Below are positions 1 to 33,400 of a stretch of DNA of 64,000 nucleotides, piece by piece; within the stretch, counting starts at the first letter, position 1, and every line of letters starts with the position of its first letter. Location of the stretch: assembly GCA_029962745.1 (NCBI GenBank), contig CM057153.1, forward strand, positions 38,407,667 through 38,471,666, given 5' to 3'. The position numbers and the translations under genes were made by a program. This DNA comes from Echinometra lucunter. Taxonomy: Eukaryota; Echinodermata; Echinoidea; Camarodonta; Echinometridae. Under the pieces are notes generated by a model. The model searched no databases and had not been told where the DNA came from. It saw nothing but the letters and a program-made list of their open reading frames with translations.

Positions 1-6
1 TAAGTT

Positions 7-28
7 TTGTTTGTTTGTTTGTTTGTTT
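7..28. repeat. (TTTG)n microsatellite
   Basis: Five or six tandem GTTT units at the left edge of the window, followed by a T run. Confidence 0.9.
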
Positions 29-213
29 TTTTAATAATTCATCACCGGTACGGGAATCTATAACACCGTGAGCCCGGGCCATGGGTCCCCTGGTTTGCAC
101 TTAAACTCTAAATTAAATTTTTGAAGGCCCATTAATGCCCGTTCAAAATTCATATAATTCTCACATAGGTCTATTCCAATTTTCGTTATCTATTGTAGCA
201 AGATAACGACAGG

Positions 214-239
214 ATATATATATATATATATATATATAT
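214..239. repeat. (AT)n microsatellite
   Basis: Uninterrupted AT dinucleotides, about 13 units, just downstream of the tRNA gene in its own orientation. Confidence 0.95.
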
Positions 240-280
240 GCATGCTTCAAGATTTAAAAAGAAGGGGAAAATGGGAGGAG

Positions 281-301
281 GAAAAAAAAAAAAAAAAAAA
301 A
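281..301 (-). terminator. Pol III T-run terminator for tRNA-Glu
   Basis: About 20 consecutive A on the + strand, which is a T run on the minus strand, begins 8 bases past the tRNA 3' end. RNA polymerase III terminates at four or more T, so this run is sufficient. Its length also makes it a poly-A microsatellite. Confidence 0.75.
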
Positions 302-308
302 ATTGGTT

Positions 309-380
309 CTCCCGTGCCGGGAATCGAACCCGGGCCGCGTGGGTGAAAACCACGAATCCTAACCACTAGACCACACGGGA
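309..380 (-). tRNA. tRNA-Glu (anticodon UUC)
   Basis: Read on the minus strand, the gene starts TCCCGTGTGGTCTAGTGG and folds as a standard cloverleaf. The acceptor arm TCCCGTG pairs with CACGGGA, the A box is GTCTAGTGGTTAGGA, the anticodon loop contains TTC, and the B box is GGTTCGATTCC. The discriminator base is G at position 309. The sequence matches the conserved metazoan tRNA-Glu pattern with an intact B box and no intron, so it looks functional and is not a SINE head. A run of about 20 A on the + strand at 281-301 is a T run downstream of the gene and would serve as the RNA polymerase III terminator. Confidence 0.96.
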
Positions 381-1989
381 TTGACCTGGAGGAGCGGGAA
401 AATTTAGGCATTATAAATATGTAAGATCAAAAGTGCTGACAATGCAACTTATATTTCTTCTAATATTTGCAGAAATAATACTATATTATGTGTGAAGTTT
501 TATGATAAAGACCAAGGGAACGCCAGTGCATTAAAATGTTTACAAAAACTCTGCTTTCTATGAGAGATATAACTCGTGATATTGCTCACAATCAGGTTAT
601 AGAGCCCGTAGCTAGTACTAGCTAGCTGACGAGTGACGTTAGAGCTAGCTGAGCATGCTCACTGCATTAAGTTGAGACGTTCACCATTTGCATACCGGTA
701 CTATATGGACGTTAGGTTGTGTGTATTGTGTACACTACTATATTCGTTTGAATGACACCATGAGAAAAAAAAAAGGAAGATTGTCATGTTTTCAAGATTT
801 TTTTTTAATTTTTTTTTTTTTTTTTTTTTTGGGGGGGGGGGCATATGTTAGTGTTTGGGATTAGTATGTTGTTTCATATAAGTGACTTCATTTTGTTTTC
901 TTCTTTGCTTATTGAGTTGTGCATTTCAGAGTGGATCAACGATATCGGTGATCCACTGCACTCTCCAATCTGATTTAGGTCAGGTTGGGCGCCACCTAGC
1001 GGTCAAGCTAAGTTATAGGCAACATGGCAGCGCCCATGGCTTAAAAAACTTGCAGTGAGATCTAACATCAGATTATTAAAAAGCAGGATTGATCAAATTG
1101 TAAGTAAGTTTTATCTTGATCATTTAGGACCAGTGAGTGAATATAGACTTCATGGACCCACTGACTAGGTCTAGACCTACACAATCTTTGGCAATAGGAA
1201 ATTACAAAAACATGTTGAGGTTGGACGAAGAACCCTTGGCCTCACCTCCATCATGTCCATGACCTTAGCCAGGCTCAGGCTCAGTGCAGTACGGTCATGA
1301 CGGTACCGAAATAAAGCACGCGTACGGTAATGGTACATATTGTAGTATGGTAGCTCTACTACTCATTGACCACCTTTTTTTAAACCGACCACCTTCGCGC
1401 AATGCTTTCCTGCGCATGTTAATCAAAAACGAAAAAGTAGGTCTAGGAATAGGATAGCCTGTGTGTGGAACTTGGCGCAGTACCCCACCACAGTAATCAA
1501 ACGGGCTATCGTAACCAAAGTCCAAGAGAAATTAGGATGAGATAACAGAATTTAGTTATTTTTAAAAAAACCTTTGATAATGAAAATGATAAGTATGTGC
1601 TTAATCAATACAGAGGACAGGTGGTTGGTTTAATAACATGTTTAGATCTAAATAATGAGCTCACACAGGCGCCGAATGAAAAACATTACATGCGTTTGTC
1701 GCCGAGATTTCCGTGCATATTGTACGAGTCAACAATTTGAACATGAGATGTTAATCTGCTGCATTTTCTCTACAAGTGAGATGAAATCAATAAGAGAAAA
1801 CCAACGAAGATTTTCTGAGATACGACGTAACCAATTAAAGGCAGTCGATGAGTAGTAGGTCCAACCATACATTTTACGTGGTACGGTGGTAAAACGTCTT
1901 TGGTACAGGTACAGCCCCATATCGCGCGTCATCGAGAACAATAAACGGTTTCACGTGTCATGCGTGTAGTATTAAAAACATTACAAAAA
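381..1989. other. Intergenic stretch, no gene seen
   Basis: No conserved protein is seen in any frame; the longest open frames are under 80 codons and look random. The stretch holds a T run followed by a G run (about 811-841), a short hairpin at 932-957 (GTGGATCA pairing with TGATCCAC), and a run of GCTAG-like palindromes near 610-655. No promoter or conserved element could be assigned. Confidence 0.6.
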
Positions 1990-2047
1990 TTGGTCAAAAG
2001 CATGCATACATGTATTCCCAGGGATAAAGGAATTGGGAGGTCTATTG

Positions 2048-2445
2048 CAGAGACTCCAACTCTCCTGTTTTTGGCGGGAGATCTCCCGCTTTGGGTCCAT
2101 TTTCACAAAATCACCCGCTCTCCCGCTTGAGTTTGAATTTCTCCCGCCCTAACTTAGCTGTGTTTCTCCTTTTTTTTCCCCACCCAACCACTTTTTTGAA
2201 AAAATGAATCTGAATCATTGAATTTTACCTCATTTGGTGTTGTCATGAGTTAAAAAATAAGCCTAAGATAGCATCAGAGAGCTTCTGTAACCCTAAAATT
2301 GACCTCCGGCCACAAGGAATTTCGTGCTTTGCGCTGGTGATGTGGGCTACGGCCTACACGCACATTGAGTCAGAGTCTCCCGGTTGCTAGGGGGTCTCGG
2401 CGGGAGAATCTCCCGCTTAAGAGGTGCTTTGGGTTGGAGTCTCTA
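2048..2445. mobile_element. TIR element (hAT-like MITE) inserted in a tandem-repeat unit
   Basis: The ends are inverted repeats: CAGAGACTCCAAC on the left and GTTGGAGTCTCTA on the right. The element is flanked by the direct repeat CTATTG (2042-2047 and 2446-2451). Removing it and one CTATTG restores the tandem-repeat unit (…GGTCTATTGGACTC… against GGTCTTTGAATTTT in the next copies). An internal GGCGGGAGATCTCCCGC palindrome is echoed as GGCGGGAGAATCTCCCGC near the right end. At 398 bp with no ORF it is non-autonomous. Assignment to hAT is only by the look of the ends. Confidence 0.72.
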
Positions 2446-3080
2446 CTATTGGACTCATCGAGGTTCAGTTATATAAACCCTATTTTCAGAGTGTGAAATT
2501 TCATGTGAATCACCTTTTCCATATTTACCTTTTTTAGAGATAAATGCTAGGGGAATTAACTTAATTTCAAATTCCCTGTTTTTGTGTATTAAAGGCTATG
2601 GCAGCTAGAGGGTCAAAAGCATGCATAGTCCCCAAAATTTATGGGTGGTCTTTGAATTTTTTAGAGCCTTTACTAATCATGTTAATCTTTTCCAAAGTCA
2701 CAAATTACATGTAAATCACATTTGAAATAAATTCAGGGGAACTATAATCATTTAAAAATTGCTTATTTTGCGTGTAAACCTATGGCTACGACAGGCAAGA
2801 CTTTATAAAGTAAAAAATATGCATTTTCCGGGGGATTTGTGGGGGGTCTGTTTGACCCAAGGAGCCTTAATTGTACATTTTCAGAGTTTGAAATTTTATG
2901 TAAATTACTTCTTCCGTAAATTCAAATAAATGTTCGGGGAACTAAAATCATTTCAAAATATCTGGTTTTGCATGTTAGCCTATGGCAGCTCTTAGGACAA
3001 AAGCATGCATACATCATGTATGTAGTACCCGAAATTTATGGGGAGTCTTTGAATTTTTTTGAGCCTTTAATAAGGCCAAC

Positions 3081-5211
3081 AGCACAATCAGGGTACCTAA
3101 ATGTGTAACAGGGGCAAAATGAAAAAAAGTGGTGAAAACCCTTTTTTTGCTGTTTGTTGTACTTGAGTATACAAATTTTCATTTCATGAGAAAAAAGAAT
3201 AAAATACTTGATCAGAATGTGCATAAATTAGCATATTAATTAGGGGTGTCAAATTACATTAGAATTACTAGTGTATAAAAAAAATTAATTAAAAAAAGAG
3301 AAAATGTCCTTTTCTTCTCAAATTGCTTGTAGCTATTCCTGAAGAATACCTCCTTTCATCTACCATTAAAACATAACCATAACATATGAAATATGAATAA
3401 TTTTATAATTTATTGAATCAGAATAAACACTTTATTTTCAATTCATTACTTTAAATCGATATTAAACCACTTTCATATATTCTGTCATATTTTTCTTTTG
3501 CAAAAGAATTCAAAGTTGAAACTCTCAGGAACTGATAACATACATATATGTGGGTTGTTATAGAGAAGTTTTATCCATTTAAGGGTTATATGTTTGAAGA
3601 TACAATATTTTTCATCAAAAATTTTTGTAAACAGTTTGTCCATATGTATTCATATGTGCGCAGAGTATATAGCAATTTTGGTTCAATTTTTTGATATCTA
3701 AATATTCTAGATTAATGAATTTTTAGATTGATATTGATGAATTTATATCCCAGTTATGTTAAGCCTTAAAATTTTGTTTTTGCTAAAGTTATGTAATGTA
3801 AAAGACATAATACTTCTTTTCAAACATTCACCCTCATCAAAAGGCAACCATGTGACCTTGATGCAGTGGAAAGCAGGCATTCGGCCATGTTTTTTTATCC
3901 TCAGTGATATATGAACATGTAGTGATTTAAGTTCTTATTGCTCAAACTTACTAAAATGGATCAGTACATATGCACAATTCATGCTCAAAAAATTAAGGAT
4001 ATGGAATAAGTGGAACATCTTTTTTTTACCTTGTCAAATAATGATGTACCTCACTGAAAATGCTGAAAAAACAGCTGATTTTTTTCACCTCGGTGTTTGA
4101 AGATGACTCAAAACTAAAAACTGCCTGAATATATATTGGCAAACAGCATACCACACTGCAGTGTATGTTCAGTACTTTCAATAAAAGTGGTTGATAATAC
4201 TGTTTACCTACATGTATGTATGGCCATGCAACATGGGTTAAAAGGTTACAAGGTCCTCTACATCAGCCTGCATTATGCTCCTACCATAAACACACATCTG
4301 ACCTCATAACTTTCTCCAGGAGAAAGGACCACTGTTTTTTATTGTATGACAATAGCCAGTTTTCGCAAAGGGCGACGGGAGCCTGGAGTATGGGGGAATC
4401 CGTCAACTGCGACCGTACCCGAACGAATCTCCCGTTTCGGCCATTTTGCAGTTTCGCAGTTGTGTGTATGGAAACCCCTGTGTGTATAAATGACGTCAGA
4501 AATTAATTTTAGACTACTAATATATTTCAACTATTTAAAAAATGTATGTATAAGATGTGTTTTGAGATGGATTCAAGATAAAAACTCACTGCCATTGTCC
4601 AAAAAGCACTTGCCAATTCAAGGGTATTCATGAACTAAAAACTACAGAAGTTACAACACGTGTGAGCTTTGCCACATGCATGAGTCATATTTACTTTATG
4701 CGAGTTCGCATAAAACTTGCATAATTATAACGACAGCGCTGATTGGCCGATTCTGTGCCGAGGTAGCGTACTGGACGGAACGCTATTTTGGCTGACTACC
4801 GTTCTACATTTCGGCGGTACGGGAGAATTTCTCGAGATTGGGAAACCCCCTGCTGAGATTTTCTGGACGATCCATTCCCGTCGCGCTTGCGAAAACTGCC
4901 TAGTGATGCCAGGGAAAAACCCATTAATTTGATACCAAACACATGGGGGTAGTCTTGAAATTCAGACCTTAAAACTTGATTTTTTTTTTTTTTAAGTCGC
5001 AAAAACTGTTTTTTAATGCATTACATGTGTTTTCGGAGATTTTGTGGTAATTAATCCTCAGTAATTAACAATAACTAATAGAATATCATCGATATTTGAT
5101 TATTGATGTCTAAGCATGCTACATGTGAATTTTGAAGCCAGTTGGTGCATTCTTCAAGATGTTACAACTGTTTAAAGTCAGAAAACCTTGACTGGGTACC
5201 CTGATTGTGCT
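3081..5211. mobile_element. 2.1-kb insertion with 17-bp perfect terminal inverted repeats
   Basis: AGCACAATCAGGGTACC at 3081-3097 is the exact reverse complement of 5195-5211. The stretch between them interrupts a tandem-repeat unit whose left half ends near 3075 and whose right half resumes near 5218, which supports insertion. No transposase-like ORF is seen, and the longest frames lie inside the nested element at 4355-4900. No clean target duplication was found, so the superfamily is unassigned. Confidence 0.6.
4355..4900. mobile_element. TIR element nested in the 2.1-kb insertion
   Basis: The left end reads GCCAGTTTTCGCAAAGGGCG and the right end, reverse complemented, reads GGCAGTTTTCGCAAGCGCG; both continue into ACGGGA. 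TA flanks both sides (4353-4354 and 4901-4902), as expected for a TA target duplication. It is 546 bp and richer in C+G than its host. Short open frames cross it but none resembles a transposase. Confidence 0.72.
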
Positions 5212-5790
5212 TATCACCTCAATCTTTTCCAAAGTCTCAAATTACATTTGAAATAAATTCAAACCAGTGTTATCCCTATGGCAGATGACTCTGTCAAAAA
5301 GCAGGCATGATCCTGAAGATTTATAGTGCCATTTATTGAAAATAAAGTTTTATGAAATGTTCTTTTAACTATCCATTCTTCTGTTTGTACAAAAATCAGA
5401 CTTTCAAAACAAAGTTTTTAGATATCAAATATTAAGAATAGATTAGACATCTTTTCACACGTTATATCAATGGCGGACGCAATTTTCCGAGTCCGTTTTT
5501 AACACAGCATTTACCCTTGCCAAAACGTACTACGTAAGTAGGCGAGAGTAATTTGTCTTGTAATCCAATGTCTTTGTCACTGTCACTAATGTCATGACTG
5601 ATATATGAAATTTAGAATCTCACTTAACACAACAGTTAAAGCTGTCTTGGAAAGTCTAACTGTACGAGTTTGATGTTTGTATTATATCTCACATTTAAAT
5701 GTACATCAGACTGTCACACAGGGGAGCATTTGTCATAAATTTTTTGGCAAGGAATAATTTGATTGCTATTCTCTTCTTTTCTAGGTAGCA

Positions 5791-27378
<21,588 letters not shown>

Positions 27379-27473
27379 GAAGATTTCTGTCATCAAAATT
27401 GAAATGCTACAATACATTCAAATGAACTTGAAACTTGAAACTGTATGTTTAAAGTGTAACTCTTGTTATCTGT

Positions 27474-27479
27474 AATAAA
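27474..27479 (+). terminator. Candidate poly(A) signal of LIG4
   Basis: AATAAA lies 96 bases after the LIG4 stop codon, a usual distance for a short 3' UTR. Further AATAAA motifs near 28533 could give longer 3' ends. Confidence 0.5.
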
Positions 27480-30240
27480 AACAACATATATGATTATTAA
27501 ACCATTCGGTAATATACTGATAATCAGACGTGGAACTGAATTCGTCCACAGCAATTGATCAGACTTATTTCTTAAAGAAGATAATAAATTTTGGTACAGA
27601 GTCACACCTGTTGCATTTACCTGTAGTGTCCAGCAAACAGCATCACCCTTTTTCTTTGGAAGACTATGGAACTTTTGGCTGTAGGATGACATACATTCTG
27701 TTTTTATGATAAAATGCTGATCTGTGCCCAGATTTCATGATGTCTGGAGATTTTTGAGAGGGATACAATTAATATACATGTACATGTGCCTTTGAGGGAT
27801 ACTTCCAAGTATAAATAGATGTTGCTTATGACACCATGAATTGATAATTTGTCAGTAAGATTTTTGATCATGTAATGTATTCATAGAGGTGAAGATTACT
27901 ATGAAGAGAGGGTCTTGTAAAACCTCAAAGTACTGTACTCGGTACAGTACAGCCATTCAGCTACTCAGTAAATTTTACAATGAAAATATTAATACATGTA
28001 CATTTACAAGAGTTCGTCATTTATGTAAGGAGGATATGACTTCTATGCTGCCCTACTTTGACAAAAGGAAGCATAGTGACAAAAGTGACGTCTGTAAAAG
28101 AGCATAATGTGTCTGTCATTTACACTGATGTCAATGCAATACCGTGTATTGCCTAACATATTTCTTAGCAGGATGAGCATTCATGCATAAAATCTGGCCC
28201 AAAAGAAGAGCACACTAGGTAAAAGAAGAAAAAATCAGTATCTCAAAGTTTGTTGATATGTCACTTGCTTCCTTTCATCAAAATAGGGCAGTATGTATGT
28301 GTAGAAAGTGGTCTATCAAGTTTCTTAAAGTTTAAGTCTCATATAAATTCCTCATTTGTAAGCCGAATTGGAATGTTTTATGATTATTCTGAAAGAGCTG
28401 GACTCACTTATTGCATGATGGATCAGGTACCAAAATCCATTTTGAAGTTACGTATTAATATTAAACAAATGCAGTGAATTTATACTTAGTGTTGTTTACA
28501 TTAGTGTTTTTGGACATGTATATGTTTTGATAGAATAAATTCTAGATGCAATTTTTATATGAATTTTATTAAAAAAAATAAAAAACAACAAAAGCATCTA
28601 ATGAGAACGCTCGCTCTCATGACAGTGTATGAATAAAACTAATCATATACCTCTTGTACTTGTCATGTGTTTCTAGAGATGTTACATAGGTGTAGATCAT
28701 CAACTCAGACTTTGCATAAGTAGGCCTTGAAAAAGCAAAACAATAATAATGTAAAACAAACTTTGACCTGTAGGAAAGATGAGGTAAAGAACTACTTTAC
28801 AATCTATTATTATTACCTTGTTTTGGCCTTATTCTTTTTTGTGTAAATAGATTGCAAACTGACAATAATTGACATAAACTTAAATTCATGAACATGCAAT
28901 TTTACTATATATTGCATCAAGCTTGATTATTATGGTGTTTACAGAAATTATCATTCCTTAAGTGAGGTGTGATAGGAATGATTTAGCCATGTCTGCCATT
29001 TTTGCCATTCCTTCTTTTGAATTATGTCTTTCAATGCATTTTTTTTTGGATCCCCAATCTTCCTTAGTATCACATCCCATGTGAACTACTGTATCATGCA
29101 ATCAAAGTGAAGGATTTCCAAGTCCAAACTCATATATCCATCAGTTTTGTTAAACATGTGCCATAGATTCTTCGTTTATTCAGATAATGTAGTTATCATC
29201 TCCGAAACACCTTATTGTTGAATGTGTTGATGATGAGGTTATAAGAAAATGTACTAATATTTGATCAGCAGTTATTGTATGTTGGGATATTGCAAGGCAA
29301 TAAAATTTTGTATTTCTAAGTAAAACCTGAAATGATAGTCCGAGTGTACTTGGTCAGTGTAGCCAGAAGTTTACAGGGAAGGGGGGGGGGGGGGGGGGGG
29401 TGGAGGGGGACTTAACGTGTTTACATGTTGAATACAATAACATGCTCAAAGAGTCTGATTTCAACTTTGATTGAGCTAGATGCTCTGTGTTGTTACAATA
29501 ATATATATATATATATATATATACAGAGAGAGAGAGAGAGATAGAAGAGGAGAGAGAAGTGTTAATAAGCAATGTGCTAGTAGGATTTCGGGGCATCGAC
29601 CTTTAATTTTGGCTGCGCCCCTAGCCCCAAGCCCACAGCCCACAGCCCCTCCTCACATTGTGCAGTCCCCAGTCCTCAGTGTTTCTCTCCCACGTGTGGC
29701 CTCTTTCCCTTTTTTGAGCAAAAAAAAAAATTGTGGTCAATGTTAATGAAGAGAGACAATATTTCTGTGGGGTTAATGCCCACAATCATCAATGAGTTGA
29801 TTAATTATCAAAGCACCTTCGAAGCAACAAAAAAAATCAATGAAATAAATGAATACATAAATAAACAAATACATACATAAATAGAGAAAAAAAAGGGAAA
29901 AAACACACCAAACAAGACAAAGCGAAGTTACAAACAGCTAGATCAAAACCAATTAACTAAGCCAAGAAATGGCCAAGAACCACCACATGAACTGCACTAG
30001 TACCACGAACTTATGTTTGAAACGAAATCTCGTACCTCAGAGAGCGTATCTCGATATATCTGCATTTGCTGCATGCATATATACACACGTGTGTGATGCA
30101 ATATGCATTTATTCACGTAACAACTAACATGCACATGTATGCACTTTCTGGACGAGCCGATTTTTTTGTTTACCAGTTCATCACTTAATCTCCGATGTAA
30201 GAATTGTTACTTATATATAGAACGAAAATATTTATCTTGC
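27480..30240. other. LIG4-PHB intergenic stretch
   Basis: No gene recognised. Contents: more A/T-rich possible 3' UTR of LIG4; a short inverted repeat near 28605-28620 (GAGAACGCTCGCTCTC); a G run at about 29383-29400 preceded by GTGTAGCCAGAAG, which may be an eroded hAT-like end; an (AT)n(GA)n microsatellite at 29500-29543; and a C-rich stretch near 29612-29690. Short open frames here are simple-sequence or random. Confidence 0.6.
29500..29543. repeat. (AT)n then (GA)n microsatellite
   Basis: About 12 AT units run directly into about 8 GA units. Confidence 0.92.
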
Positions 30241-30322
30241 ATTTCTAGGACGAATCATCGAGATTTGAGACCCGGTAGACGTAGGTTAAGGGGTTGGAGC
30301 GGCTGAGGCAACGAAAAAGCTT

Positions 30323-30332
30323 CCGATATAAA
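30323..30332 (+). promoter_or_regulatory. TATA-like element upstream of PHB
   Basis: GATATAAACG lies about 105 bases before the PHB start codon in a GC-richer stretch. If used, transcription would begin near 30355. Housekeeping genes often lack TATA, so this may be coincidence. Confidence 0.25.
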
Positions 30333-30434
30333 CGCCGGAGAGAATACGTTTGTTCACGTCCACCACAGCTGTGCACGGGGCAGGTTTGCAAGCAAGAGTT
30401 GTCGACATTTCAACTTCGAGATTCAAGAGAAAAC

Positions 30435-33400
30435 ATGGCTGCTGGTTTGAACCAAGCTTTCTCCAGGCTAGGAAGACTTGGTGTAGGTGTTGCAATCATA
30501 GGAGGTATTGCAAATTCAGCTCTATACAATGGTAAGGAGCTTGCTTCAGCTGCTTCCTTCACTCTTCAGCATGTTCAGTCATGTTGGTCATAATATAAGT
30601 TCAATCATGCCAATGACGAAGAGATGTTAAGTCTAAGTTCACTTTAGCCTTTTAACTTAAAAGGCTAAAGTGAACTAAAGTGAAATTTAATGCGAGCAAC
30701 CTTGCAGGTGTTTCACAAAATTCACCGCACATGTGATGTGATACACAGCACATGTGCAGTCATGGCATGATGGCAGTGAATTTCGTGAAAACACCTGCAA
30801 GGTCGCTCGCATACAATACCGCATAGATGCGCATGCATGCGCGAGATAGTCGCCATTTTCTTTCTGCACTATAATGGGCGGCATGGAGATGTAAACATCG
30901 GTGAGTTTTTACCAGCTTCCCTGAAAATAATATTTGTGAAAAATGTAAGATTAGGAAAAGCACTGTTATGCTGGAATTGTGATTCGGGCTTATTATGACC
31001 ACTGGCAATAGTAACAAGGCTGGTGGCCCGAGGGGGGGGGGGGGGGGGGGTTCACTTCCATTGAAGAGTGGACAGCATAGCAAAGTTTGGAGCCGTTTTT
31101 ATCTCGAGATAATTCACTGTCATAATGTTTTACACAGGCGTTATACGATTTTCTGTTCACGGGTCTTGTTACAGTCGGTCCCGCAGTCGGTGCAAACTAC
31201 ATACCCTTTTCGCATTTTAGATTATCGTGATTTAGGGGGCTTTTTTTCATTTGGGGGCATTTTTTACACTATATTCGCTTTCCGCACATTCCATGCCTAC
31301 CCCTGAAAAAATACCCTTTTTCCGCGTTTTTTTTCTCATGGATGCTGTCCACTCTTTAATGGAAGTGACCCCCCCTGGGGCTGGTGGTGTCATTGCTGTC
31401 CAAGGGAAAGTCATTTTTGAGGGGGTTGTTTTGATCCTCTCGCCACAGTGCTACATGTAAATGGATGTTTAAGTCCTGGACGTCAATGGCATTAGCGTTT
31501 TTTTTTTTTTTTTTTTTTGTACTCCCCTGACGCCCGTGGACTAGCCACGTGCGTGTGTCTTTACCTTATGGCCACACACGTGCGTTTTTATCGACGGCAT
31601 CGACATGAGGATACAGCCACACTTGTCTAAATTCCCACTTGAAGTCTGTGCTGCGACAGCTATCGCTAGTGTACACCGCACTGCACAAGCGATGTGTATT
31701 CATGCGGTGCCGGTAGTATGTGTTGCGACTTGTAAAACTTGGATCGTCATGAAGGTTTTATCTCTCAATTTCACTTCCAAACAGTATTTTCACTTCATTC
31801 TCACCTGGTCAGCAAGCAGGTGACAATATAGTACAATATTGTTTGTATTTCAGTGAATTTCAAGAGATAAATCCTTCGTGAGATTCAAGTTTTGGGATTT
31901 GGCAACACACCGTCGCATGAATTTACACATCGCTTGTGCAGGGCATATACATACACACTAGCGGTAGCTGTGGTGGCGCAGAGTATAAGTGGGAGTTCAG
32001 ATGAGTGTGGCTGTATCCTCATGTCGATGCTGGGGATACATGTAAAACCACACGCGTGTGGCCGTAAGGTAAATACACATGCGTGTGGCTGTATACACTG
32101 CCTTGATTAAAACCCTAGCCTATCGAGTAAAAAAAAAATTTTAAAAATTAAAAAAAAACACTAATGCTACTTACTTAGTTTTCATGAAATTTACAGTGAG
32201 ATTTGCCAAAGGAGGAAGGGGTAATGTTCTGGGGTTAATTTACATGACAGGGTGTAATTATCCAGGTCATGTCACTTACCCTAGGGACATTTACCTCCAT
32301 TACCCCAGACAACTCGCACCCTGGACAGTTGGATCTACCCCCAGGACAGTTACCCACCACTGCACTTTCCCCAAAAAGTAACCCTTCAGCACAATTAGCC
32401 ATGGAGTAATTTTCCTGGGATAATCATCCTTGGGATTGTTGTGTTTCTTTATAACTTTTTGCCACCTATTTTTTTTTTTCAACATACAGTTGATGCTGGA
32501 CACAGAGCTGTCATCTTTGACCGATTTGCTGGAGTGAAGGATTACGTGATGGGAGAGGGAACCCATTTCCTCATCCCTCTCATCCAGAGGCCCATCATCT
32601 ATGACTGTAGGAGTAGACCAAGGAATGTGCCTGTTACAACTGGAAGTAAAGGTAAGCACTTGTGAAGTATTGTTTGTTCTCCATCCCCTTTCCTTCTCCG
32701 GTAATAAACAAGAGTTACCATTAGAGGCCAGTTTCACTAAGCCGAATCCAGATGTCATAAGTTAATGGACAATCTGTTGTAAGATCAACACGCTTTTGAA
32801 TGGAATGTACACAAAATTTGACTTAACTGTTCAAGAAACTGGCCCAGGCAAGCACTACATGTATCTCTGCAGTTTATCTCATCATGAGCGTAGTACAGTG
32901 TACATGTATTTCCTCCAGCAGTAACAGAGTGTGTTGTGCTGCCTGAAAGGATATTAATAGGCAAACAAATACTTCATGTTAAGCTTTTTTTTTTTGTCTT
33001 TTTTGCCAGAAATCCTTTAGTTAGTGTTAGAGCTTCAATCAGATATCATAAATCAAACCTCAGTAGTCGTACCAGTAGAAAAGGAATGTCTTTTGCCGAT
33101 GATACATGATTTACTGAAAAGAGAGAAAAGTATTAGAAACAGTACAGTGTAGTTACCATTTTGTAATGTTTGTTCAGCTTTCAGTACCTAATACTGTAGT
33201 GTAAACTTTGTATTCCTCTTCACTGTTTCTGTGTCTCTTGATTTGGAATATTTCTCTCTGTATTTTGTAGATTTGCAGAATGTAAACATCACTCTTCGTA
33301 TCCTGTTCCGGCCAATAGTTTCTGAACTTCCCAAGCTGTATGTCAACCTTGGTGAAGATTATGATGACAGAGTACTCCCATCTATCACCAATGAAGTTCT

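Larger units (their letters stand above)
1990..5330. repeat. Degenerate ~190-bp tandem array, at least 4 units, interrupted by insertions
   Basis: Units start at CTATGGC: 2596-2779, 2780-2979, and 2980-3075 continued at about 5218-5275, with a partial unit after 5276 and an older first unit from about 1990. Shared landmarks in order are CAAAAGCATGCATA, AAATTTATGGG, TCTTTGAATTTTTT, GAGCCTTTA, ATCTTTTCCAAAGTC, GAAATAAATTCA and ACTATAATCATTT. Copies are well diverged, so the array is old. The first unit is split by the element at 2048-2445 and the fourth by the element at 3081-5211. No coding potential is visible. Confidence 0.75.
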
